Of a DNA stretch of 64,000 nucleotides, positions 20,395-29,703 are shown one piece after another. The position numbers and the translations under genes are program-made. Origin of the DNA: Erodium maritimum (taxonomy: Eukaryota; Streptophyta; Magnoliopsida; Geraniales; Geraniaceae). Every line of letters starts with the position of its first letter. Within the stretch, counting starts at the first letter, position 1. The notes below the pieces were generated by a model, which was not told where the DNA came from, ran no database searches, and worked only from the letters and a program-made list of their open reading frames with translations. The stretch covers positions 47,910,039-47,974,038 of the forward strand of contig OY997593.1 in NCBI GenBank assembly GCA_963921825.1, written 5' to 3'.

Positions 20395-20904
20395 TCAAAA
20401 CTTTAGTATGGAGATGATAATGAGGGAAATTGCTTCTGATGGAGTCTTTGAGGTAGATATCAAGTGTTTGGAAAATAGAACAGCCATTGTGCATTGTCCA
20501 GATCCAAGATTTGATTTAAAACTACTAAGAGATAATGGAGTTTGGCTTCATAAATGACTTTTTCTTTTACCTGGAAAAGAATTTATTTATTGAAAATGTG
20601 GTAAATTCATCTGGGTAGCTATTCATGGTATACTTTATCATGGTTGGTGAGAGGAAACTTTGTTTCTTGTATTAGTCATTTGGGGACCTTTGTATACTCA
20701 CATCTGCAAAGCATAAAATGACTCTATGTTGATATGGCTTTTGGATTAGTGCATACTTTTAATATGAATACAATATCAACGAAAGTGAAAAGTTAGCTAA
20801 GACATGAATTGTTTAAAGTCTGGGTGGCAACTGTGCAAGCTGCAAATGCTCCTCCTATTATGGGGGAAGATATCCCTTCTTCATTGACCAATACTCAAGT
20901 AGAG
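20395..20904 (+). pseudogene. LINE3 ORF1 remnant (DUF4283-like region)
   Basis: Reads IASDGVFEVDIKCLENRTAI, VHCPDPRFDLKLLRDNGVWL, then FIWVAIHGILYHGW after stops. LINE5 ORF1 has MVKSLGSRVLLLHCPDPLFD, RWLSKW and KWITIKGLPYQGWCDESF at the same spacing. Frame is lost at several points. It stops at the insertion point of element F. Confidence 0.75.
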
Positions 20905-21426
20905 GAAAGTTACTGTTAAGTAAGCAAACATGTGCCTCTTCCTCCTCAAGTTGAGTCTTCTGTGAGCAATTCAGGGTTTGAGAATCTAAAATACCCACTT
21001 CTGCAGTTTGCTTGTTGCTAGGAATTAATGAGGAAGACTCGAAAGTGTTCTTTACTACAGAAACTTCTAAGCTAGCGTGAGGCACTAAAAACTTCTGAGT
21101 AGGAAGATTGAGACTCCTAGCATATTCTTCTGCCCCTGACACTTGAGACCATCTCTGGAAGGAGGGATAAAGAGATGGTCTCAAGTGTCAGGGGTAGAAG
21201 AATATGCTAGGAGTCTCAATCTTCCTACTCAGAAGTTTTTAGTGCCTTACGCTAGATTAGAAGTTGATGTGGTAAAGAACACTTTCGAGTCTTCCTCATT
21301 AATTTCTAGCAACAAGCAAACTGCAGAAGTGGGAATTTTAGATTCTCAGACCCTGAATTGCTCACAGAAGACTCAACTTGAGGAGGAAGAGGCACATGTT
21401 TGCTTACCTAACAATAACTTTCCAGT
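20905..21426. repeat. Near-perfect inverted duplication, 14-base loop
   Basis: Arms 20905-21156 and 21171-21426 pair with few mismatches. The innermost stem GAGACCATCTCT / AGAGATGGTCTC closes on the loop GGAAGGAGGGATAA (21157-21170). Both arms carry an open frame encoding nearly the same peptide on opposite strands (for example SSLISSNKQTAEVGILDSQT on plus). A transcript would form a hairpin of about 250 bp. Confidence 0.92.
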
Positions 21427-22678
21427 GGACAAAGGGTTAGTCGTTGATCCGACAACAGAAGCTACTAGTAGTGCATTGGAACCTTTTGGGGCAGATGACA
21501 TTAATGAGATGGGATCTCAAAATCTGAATTTTATTTTCTCTGGAAGCAAAAAGATCTACAACCAGTTCTGCTCCTCACAAACAAAAAACACAATTTCCTA
21601 GAGAAAATCAAAGAATCCATAAGTCTCTTATGTGTATGACACAAGATCGAAGAGAGACAGAGAGACTCCTCTTTTACATTTATCAGATAAGAAGAAAAAA
21701 GGAAAAATGGCTTCATCTCCAGCTTGTGAATAAATCAAAAGCCCCTGGAAATACTGCAAGGCTATTGGCATAAAGGCTTTTGTTGTTGATGAATTAGTTA
21801 TTGACTAGTTTGATAATCTTGAGGCAGAGATAAATCAAAGGATGAATTTTGAAACTGATTATGGAGATGATTTTGTAGATCTTGACGGGGAGGAAGATAC
21901 TTGTCTGGATGAGCTAGAATCTCAAGCCAGAACTCTCTTTCCTCAGTAATTCATAGGTCGTTGATCCTCTCTTGGTTTTTGTGAGGATCAACCTCTGTTT
22001 TGGATCAGAGGGCCCTTAGTGTGGTCGGTGGGATTTTTATGGTTGGGAGTTGGCTTCATTTGTTGCTCAAGCTTTACTTCATTGGCAGCAACTCTCTTAG
22101 TTTTGTTACTTTTGGTGGTTTTCAGGCTTTGGACCCGTTGTTTTGGAGTAGTGCATGTCTTGTTATGGGCAGCTTCAAGTTCTGGGCAGCGAGGTTATTT
22201 TGGTTGGAACTGGTTTCTTTTTTGGTCCGACCTGTAGAGATTCGAATTAGTTTTGGATTCAGGTGTTTTATTGGTTAAGATCGTTCCTCTTTGTTTGGCA
22301 GCAGGATATAGTTAATTGGGGATCTGTTCTTCTCAAACATATTTGAAGCCTCATGTCAATCCCTTGAAGTTGGTTATGCACTTTACTGACCTGTCGTGCC
22401 GTGTGAAGCAAGCTTCTGCTCCTGTAGGTTTCTTTTGTATTGAGGGTTCAGGTTTGGCTGTGTATTGTTGAATTTTGGGTTGCAACTTTTCTGGGGGTGG
22501 GGTAGTGCACTTTTGGGTGTTCTGTGGGTTTGGTATTTTTTATCACTTGTGTTTTATTTGGGGTGCGAGTAACTTTTAAGGTTTTAGTTTGTTCTTAGTG
22601 TACTTGAGAGCTGTGCTCTTGGCATCTTCTTTATTTCAAAGAAGAGGTCCTTCAATAATACTTTGCTGATCAAAAAAA
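20905..22678 (+). mobile_element. Half-LINE F: ORF1 fragment plus 3' UTR, with inverted 5' end
   Basis: Flanked by AGTAGAG at 20898-20904 and 22679-22685 and ending TTGCTGATCAAAAAAAA. After the terminal A-run, LINE3 ORF1 resumes. The body (21171-21950) encodes the C-terminal part of a LINE ORF1 (from RSLNLPTQKFLV to DSQTLNCSQKTQLEEEEAHV and on). Sequence then passes straight into 3' UTR with no ORF2. The first 252 bases (20905-21156) are an inverted copy of 21171-21426. This is a 5' inversion of the kind produced during target-primed reverse transcription, but with the segment duplicated. Confidence 0.8.
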
Positions 22679-24078
22679 AGTAGAGCTTCTCTGAGAATCA
22701 GATCCCTTCATTTCTCCTCATTTGGAAGTAACTCCACTACAGTTTTCATCTTTCTATAAACATCAATTGAGGAAGCTTTACTAAGACAACTATATTTAAA
22801 TATAGCATCCCACAATCTTTAGAAGGCATTCATTGCTAGGAAAGAATCTCAAATACCCAACCTTCAATAACATCTGAAGATCTGGAAAATGTTATCATTA
22901 ACAATACTTATTCCCAAATGATTAGGCTTGAGGTGGGTGGACTCTAGGTAGGTAACATTCCACTATCAAGGAATATTTCTCATTCTTATGCTGATTCTCA
23001 GCCATTATTATAGAACATATAGCAGGTTGAGGAGGCTCCACTGGTTAAGGAGGACCCGCCTCAGGACAAGGCTCGAGTTTTGGAAGAGACAAATCATCTA
23101 GTTACTTTGGAACTATACCATTCCCTATCTAAACAGAAAGGAAAGTGGTAGGGCAACATTTATTGCTGGGAGAGTCCCAACAAACTCCAGTTAACACCTC
23201 TGAACTTCAAGCTTTGGAAACTACTCCATTAAATGTTTCTGACCTTCCTACTTATTTGGGCACACTAAGGTCGTCATCATATGATTTGCAAGGCTTAGAC
23301 TTTCAAAAAAGTTGAAGTAAAATTTTATCCTCATTACCTTTTTTACGTAATGGTTTCCACAACCCTGTTCTTGACAATCAAATACTTGAAGTTTCTGATT
23401 TCTTGGGATTTTCTTTAAAATCTCTGTCACCCCCTATTCATAAACCAAAAAAAGGGAAATAAGAAGAGAGTATTACCCCACCATGCTTATGGAACAAGGT
23501 ATAAAGTAAAAGAATGTGCAAAGCCTAAATTTAAAGTCGGGGTTGTGAATGTTGAAGGGTTCTCTAAAGCCAAGAAAGCTTGGAAATTTGGAAAAACTAT
23601 TGGTATTACAATTGATCGTAGTGAAAAACATTTATTACACAAGATTTTTTCATTGGATGATGACAAATATAACAACGTAGATCGGGAAAATCGAGGTGAA
23701 GATGATTTCTAGGATTTGGAAATGGATTCTGATTTCCAGGATATGCCTACTCCTTCCTTAGTTCTAATTAGTTTTATGAAGATCCTCTCTTGAAACTTTA
23801 GAGGATTGTCCTCCTATCAAAAGAGGAGGGCTATTGGTGACTTGATATGTAAGCAATCTCTACATATAATTCTCATGAAAGAATCTAAATTGAAGAAAAA
23901 AAAATTCCAAACTATCTCCTCAGGTCCCGTGGTATTATGAAGGTGGATGGTGCATTAATTTAGCTCGGGATCTTCAGTTCTCCTGTTAGGGAGTGTTGTA
24001 TCATTAATGTGTATGCACATAATTCTCTATTTGGGAGGAAATGCTTATGGAGTGTATTGGAAAATGAAATCTCATTGC
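22679..24078 (+). pseudogene. LINE3 ORF1 C-terminus and start of ORF2 endonuclease
   Basis: From about 23480 the text reads HAYGTRYKVKE, KAKKAWKFGKTIGITIDRSE and HKIFSLDDDK. LINE4 has KKAWTFGKVIGLSADCSED and EIASLDDDR there, so this is the ORF1 C-terminus. A TAA (23765-23767), eight bases, and ATG (23776) follow. ORF2 then begins MKILS (stop) NFRGLSSYQKRRAIGDL and ESKL, the start of the L1 endonuclease, where the N and E are metal-site residues. The reading degrades and is cut at 24078 by element E. The upstream half (22690-23100) is too decayed to follow. Confidence 0.75.
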
Positions 24079-24079
24079 T

Positions 24080-25724
24080 TTTTTTTGATAAGCGAAAAGT
24101 TTATTAAGGATATGTTCTATAGAATATAAAACATATCAAAAAAAGATCCGAATAGACCTTTTCCCAAACCAGAACAGCTACAAAGAGCAAACACCAAACT
24201 GGGAAACAAAAACAGAAACAGAACAAAAACACCTTGCCTAATATCTAATCGGATTCAGACAAGAAAACCGGTTAGCGATCGGAACAAGTGTTAAAGCTAG
24301 TTCTGTACTCGAGTCCAAGTGCTCCTCGTTCCCACCCTCGGAGCCCTGTTTGTACTGATCCAGCACCAAGGAACCAAGATCAACTTCAAGCTATGGTTCC
24401 AGTTACCCGAGATATCTTTTTTGCAAAAACGTTCACAATGAAACGTCCCAATTTATCCCCTGTATCAGTAGAAGACCTGGCTCTTGTCTGATACACAACC
24501 ACTGGTTGAGCGATCACCTTTGACTGACCTTTCTTTGGACGTCCACGTTTTTTTGGCTCAACCTTCGAGATCGGTTTTTCCAAGGCATCCTTCCACGGGC
24601 TACCTTGATATCCGATATCCAGGATCGGTTCTCCACCCCGAGGCTGAACGTCCTGTTTTTCCGCAGCAGCTAACGGGCCCAAATCGGTACCAATGCGAGC
24701 AAAAACATCAACCAGGTTCGGATTGGCTGGCTTTTGCTTAACTGGGCCAGGACCACTAATTGGGCCGTGAACTACATCAGGTCCATTATCACACTTCTTC
24801 TCTGTCTGTGCGCCGAACTTCACTGCTGAATCAATTCCATGATTCACTGCGTCAAAGGATATTATGGGATCCAAATAAAAAAATGATCCGAATCCCCAAG
24901 AGATTTTGAACCATCCCGTGATCCACTGAATCCCTTTGAAGTCGAGAGCATATCCCGTCCCTTGCAGGTCGCCGGCGATGAGCGAACAACGTCGTCGACC
25001 AGAACCTTCTCCGACAGCACGCCAAGATCCGACGCCTGTGTTTTATGGATCAACACATCGTTCGACCTCGATGATCTTCCCGGCTTCTTCTGCACCAACT
25101 CCGATGACTGGTTCTGCGCCGAATTGCTCTGTTTCGAACCGGGACCAGGCCTAACTGACCCAGGGCGTGCAAGAGAAACAAGGAGGTCGTACCCATTATA
25201 CCAGTATCCATTGAGAGAAATAACAGCCTGATTAGCAGCGTCTGGATTCGAAAACTCTGCAAATACAAGGTAACGCCCTTTGCGATTTGGTTTCTTCAAA
25301 ACAGAGGCGAAAACGACCTCTCCAAATGTGCCTAAAGAATTGCGAATCCAGTCCGACGAGGTTCCGTCGGGAAGGTTGTATAAGAACACCATTGACTGGC
25401 CGGGGATCGGAGCTTCAGTCACACCGGGAGAAGCCTTCTGCCCAGCCTCATCCACCCTGTCTCTCTCACCTGCGACTTCGTTCTGAACCGCAGGAGCAGT
25501 ATCGTCCGTCACAAAACCAGAAGCAGAACCTATCCTTTGTGATCCGACCTTCTCAGTGTCCTTGTGACGATGGGGACGACGTTTACCCGCCTGAGAAACC
25601 GTCTGCAACCCCTTCCTATCTCCGGCTTTGTGGAATCAACCGGCGAGTGTAAGGAGGAGGCTGCAGCCGGAGCCGGTTAATCATCCTATTAGAGGGTGTT
25701 GTTAAAGAATTAGACGTGGTAGCT
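24080..25724 (-). mobile_element. Half-LINE E: RRM-type ORF1-only element
   Basis: Inserted in LINE3 endonuclease sequence. The plus strand starts with a T-run (poly(A) on the minus strand, TTCGCTTATCAAAAAAAA). It is flanked by AAATCTCATTGCT (24067-24079) and AAATCATTGCT (25725-25735), a TSD with one 2-bp indel; the LINE3 frame resumes right after. The element is 1.65 kb: 5' UTR, an RRM-containing ORF1, and a 3' UTR of about 300 bases. There is no endonuclease or RT. It differs in sequence from ORF1 of LINE4 and LINE5 and has only a single low-complexity frameshift, so it is younger than LINE3. Confidence 0.85.
24386..25608 (-). pseudogene. ORF1 of half-LINE E: RRM and AT-hook protein (one frameshift)
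   Basis: Starts MQTVSQAGKRRPHRHKD at 25608. Residues about 72-150 form an RNA recognition motif: RNP2-like MVFLYNLPDG, RNP1-like GRYLVFAEFSNPDAANQAV, then LNGYWYNGYDLLVSLARP. The first frame stops at 24862. The continuation is open from 24874 to 24386 in another frame and carries an AT-hook-like KKRGRPKKGQ. The shift falls in a run of seven T on the minus strand, so a single slippage accounts for it. RRM-type ORF1 proteins define a known plant L1 subclade (BNR-like) and bind the element RNA. The AT-hook suggests DNA or chromatin contact; this is inference. Confidence 0.8.
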
Positions 25725-26898
25725 AAATCATTGCTACAATCACAAGGTTCTTTTATTGCTGGCTGGTGACTTCAATTCAACCTTATTTATGGATGACAGA
25801 TCCAATACAAAATTCTCTATCAATGATGTTGCAGCTCTCCAAGACTTCATAAATACCTTGTCCCTTATTGATTTACCTCTAGCAGGTGGGAGGTTCACTT
25901 GGTTTGTCCATGGTTCACAAACTTCCAAGATTGACAGATTTCTCATATCAAATGAATTTATGAAAAAGTTTATATCACTCACACAATAAAGTTTTCCTAG
26001 AGGTATTTCTAATCATACGCCTCTTCTTTTATGTGATAATATAGTGGATTGGGGTCCAAGACCTTTGAAATTTCTCAATATTTGAATTGAAGAAAAAAGA
26101 TTCCTTCCTATAGTTGAAAATATTGGTCATCATATTAAGTCACAAGTCTACCTCTTTACATCCTTTGGAAAAAAATTAAAATTCTTAAAGAAGAAATGAG
26201 GGTCTGGATTATTGAAATCTATGGTATCTTGGAAACAAATATGGCCAATCTCTAGAAATCTATTGATGATCGAGACTCAAAATTGGATTTAAGAAACTTA
26301 ACCCCCACCAATGTTGTGACATAGGTGCTTTAAATGATGATATTATTACTAAAACCAAATTGTTATAAAAGCTTTAGAACCAGAAAACTAGGAAGAAATG
26401 GTTCTTTAAAGGAGACAAGGGGTCCAATTACTTTTACAGAGTTTTCAATTATAAAGGATCTAGAAAAATAATTTCTCAGATGGTGATGAATGATGCCATT
26501 TTAACTAATCATCTCCAAATAAAACAAGCTGCTTCAGATCATTTCAGCTCAAGATTCACTACCACCACTAGTAGTGCAGTTCATTTTGATAATTTAAACT
26601 TTAAAACTATTTCTGATTCCAATGCAGACTGGCTAGAAAAGCCATTTCTAGAAGATGAAATTGTTCAGGAAATTATGTCATGTGCTGGAGACAAAGCAAC
26701 ATGTGCTGATGGATTCACTTTAAGGTTCTTTCAAGTGTGCGGGCCTATTTTAAAGCATGACTAGATGACATTTTTTCATAACTTCCATAGATCAGGCTGG
26801 CTTGGTAAAGGTTTAAACTAATCTTTTATAACCTTAATTCCTAAATGTGATCCCTTTTTGTCATTTGATGACTTCAGACCTATTAGCATAATGGGTGG
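25725..26898 (+). pseudogene. LINE3 ORF2: endonuclease to start of RT
   Basis: 25756-25989 reads MLAGDFNSTLFMDDR, SLIDLPLAGGRFTWFVHGSQ, KIDRFLISNEF. GDFN and the later Ser/Asp block are endonuclease active-site regions. Next come VDWGPRPLKFLNI and a decayed linker. 26480-26763 reads LEKPFLEDEIVQEIMSCAGD and ADGFTLRFFQVCGPIL, then SFITLIPKCDP and DDFRPISIMGG, the first RT motifs. The last block ends exactly where the solo LTR is inserted. Several stops are present. Confidence 0.82.
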
Positions 26899-28202
26899 TG
26901 ACACCCAAAGAATTAACTCTCCGTATGGAACAACAAGCGTACCGGTCGTCAAGTAGTATTCAGGGTTTAATCCGAGTTATCGTACCCAAGGGAGCCATTA
27001 GACAAGCACTGTAGTTAGTTAATTCGTTAATCAAGCTACTTCTGAAAATGTATTGGTTTGGTTTTGAAAAGATTGATTCTTTTTAACTATAATGCAATGT
27101 GAATAATGTTGAGAACAATAACACAATATCAAGAGTGAATTTGAAATTAGAGTTTAAGGCGATCTAGGACAATGGAAGGGTTATAACATGAAGATTAACT
27201 TACGGGGTTTGTTTTACACTTAGAGGCAACAAGAATTCTCTCCAGCTAGTCCTAACCATATATCGATCGTATTAGGACCCTATTATACACATACCTCATA
27301 ATTATCTCTAATCTAGGTGTAGAACGGTACAAACCATTACAATTTATGAATTCCTCTAACTTTCAAGGTTGTAATCCTATATCTATTGCACTCATGTCAA
27401 TCTAACTACATTCTAGTGTAGATTTAAACCAGAGTTATTTAATTCCCTATTCCTCCTACGAACCTCATTTCTCAATTTTTGATTAGTAAAATTATATCAT
27501 ACATCACGTGATCAATGCGACGAAGCATTAAGAACATCATACCCCTATTCCGTAGATCAAGGATGTTTAGTTCATGATAGTTGAATAAAAACACAATACG
27601 ATGATCGAAACAATGATAATCTTATTAAACGATAAATGTGATACAAATACTAGTTAATGATGAAAACGATGAACAACTTTCAATAATTATCTCATGCACT
27701 TCTATCAATCTCTAAATCTTCTCCTTAGCTCTCAAAATCAGGGTTTTCTCTCTCTAAGTCGTCCTCCAAGTCTCAAGCCCTAATTTTCCATTTATCTGAT
27801 GTTAAAAATAAAGGCAAAACAATGGGAAAAGGACTTGAAAAATGTTGATCTACACGCTTGCACGTTGTGTGGCCAACATGCATTTTGGAAAATGGTGCAT
27901 CCTTCATCAAAGTTGTTGATATTTTAATTAACTTAAATTTGATATCTTATGGGCGAAAATCAAAGCTCGAATGTGAAAGTTATGCCCTTCACAAGATCAG
28001 ACATACTCCAAAATTCCTTAAGCTTATTTTTGCTTCATTTAGCTCCAAAATTCCTTATTTCACATCAAAATCCTAAATACCCCACTTAAGAGACCAATTA
28101 CATAAATATAAGAAAGTACATTAAATCACATAATGTCGGGACTGAAGATCTTAGAAATGTGGCCTAAAACATCTAGAATAGATGCATTTTACGTTCACAT
28201 CA
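26899..28202 (-). mobile_element. Solo LTR (1304 bp) inserted in the RT region of LINE3
   Basis: Starts TGACACCCAAAG and ends GTTCACATCA, the TG...CA termini of an LTR. It is flanked by GGTGG (26894-26898) and GGTAG (28203-28207), a 5-bp TSD with one change. LINE3 reading breaks at GGTGG and resumes at GGTAGGCC. No internal coding region, primer site or second LTR is present, so it is a solo LTR left by LTR-LTR recombination. It is AT-rich and unrelated to the long GC-richer LTRs. Orientation is provisional: CACCCAAAGAATTAAC-type ends resemble the 3' side of some gypsy LTRs read on the minus strand. A 72-codon frame at 27858-28076 has no known motif. Confidence 0.8.
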
Positions 28203-28700
28203 GGTAGGCCTTAGAAAATTCTTTCCAAACTCTTGGAAACAAGGTTTAAATATTTAATTAGCTCTTTAGTAGGCTCAGAGTAAACATGTTTTGTGGTTGG
28301 AAGGAAAATTGTTGATTGTATCTTGGTAGCCTATGAAGTTGTGAATCACCTCAAAAAATCAAAGCAAAATACTCTTATTTTCAAGGATGGTTATGAGAAG
28401 GCATTTGACAATGTATCTTTGATTTATGTGATGAAATACTCTTATTTTCAAGGATGGTTATGAGAAGGCATTTGACAATGTCTCTTTGATTTATGTGATG
28501 AATTTATCAAGAACGATGTGCTTTGGGACTCTATGGAGGTTATGGATGATTTCATGTTTCAGAGCACATGTTTGAATTTTGATCAATTGATCTCCTTCTC
28601 CCGACTTTAAATTACAAAGAGGTTTAAGACAAGGATGTTCTATTTGTCCTCTCAATTTTGTTTTAGTAGCTGAAGGGGTAAATCAAATAATCAATGTGGG
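28203..28700 (+). pseudogene. LINE3 ORF2: RT core remnant
   Basis: Frames read in turn: FKDGYEKAFDNVSLIYVM (RT motif A region; LINE5 has FKADFEKAFDNINWGYMM), LWRLWMISCFRAHV, then SPSPDFKLQRGLRQGCSICP and LVAEGVNQIINVG (motif B region). A 67-bp tandem duplication covers motif A (copies from about 28367 and 28433, differing at one visible base). It breaks the frame. The remnant ends at GTGGG, the target of the next LTR. Confidence 0.82.
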
Positions 28701-29703
28701 TGTGACGCCCCAAATCCCGTATAACCGAACCCGGAACGTGAACGGAAGAACAAGGACAGAAAAACAACAGCTAAACAATTAAGACAACGCTTAGAATCCA
28801 CAACTCAAGCATTAGATAAAACTAATAAATGTACACTATGAGTTTTAAGCTCAAGTTCGAACAAAGCAAAACAAGAACAAAAGTGTGTACGTCACTAGAC
28901 AAAACCCAGAAACCCGGACTATCGCTCCGCAGCTCTTCAAGCTTCGAGACGTCCTCCTAAACAGACTCACGATCAGTACCTGTGGGAAAAACAGCAGGGG
29001 GGTGAGCATTTCGCTCACCGCCACGGATACCTGACTGACCACGATATACGAGTAAAACAAAAACCAAGAATACACCAACATAAATTCAGGGAAAACAGTT
29101 ATAGCTCACACATGATACCAACTGCCGCACGGACTAACTGTCTAACACACCAACACCTCTACCGCCTTTTCACGCAAGGAAAACAAACAACAGAGGTTAC
29201 ATCCTCAACAAATCAAATTGCAAACGCACACAATATCACGCAATATCAACACACACAACGCACAGTTTCCGGTAGCAAACCGACTGAGCCTGTCCTGCCC
29301 CGCAATCCTTTTTCCGATTGCCAATCGGAAAAGCGAGCCGACGTCTTCACGGAACAAATCGCAACACTTTACCGATTACTAGTCGGAAGGTGGGCCCACC
29401 TCATCGCGGAACCACGACACCCTTCGTCGACAGCGAATCGACAGTCGGACCATACCTTAACCAACCATCACCACATTGATCACCAACACTCAACCAATTA
29501 TCACAACACACTATCAATTAACGCATTTAACATATCAAGGCACTACCACCTATCAAGTCACACGAGTCATTCAATACACACGCGAGTTCAACACTCCAAG
29601 CGCACAACTAGTCAGACATACAAACACAACCTACGCTAACAGGTATACCACGGCAATTTGCGGAGTATACACCACCTGCAAGCACAACTAGGTCCCGACA
29701 TAC
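28701..29703 (-). mobile_element. Solo LTR C, left part (interrupted by element B)
   Basis: Starts TGTGACGCCCCAAATCC, the reverse complement of the 3' end of an element-A-type LTR. With the right part (37743-39387) it makes about 2.65 kb. The outer flanks are GTGGG (28696-28700) and GTAGG (39388-39392), and the LINE3 frame resumes after the latter. It contains the conserved stem-loop at 29001-29019. Element B is inserted after CATAC (29699-29703). Confidence 0.8.
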
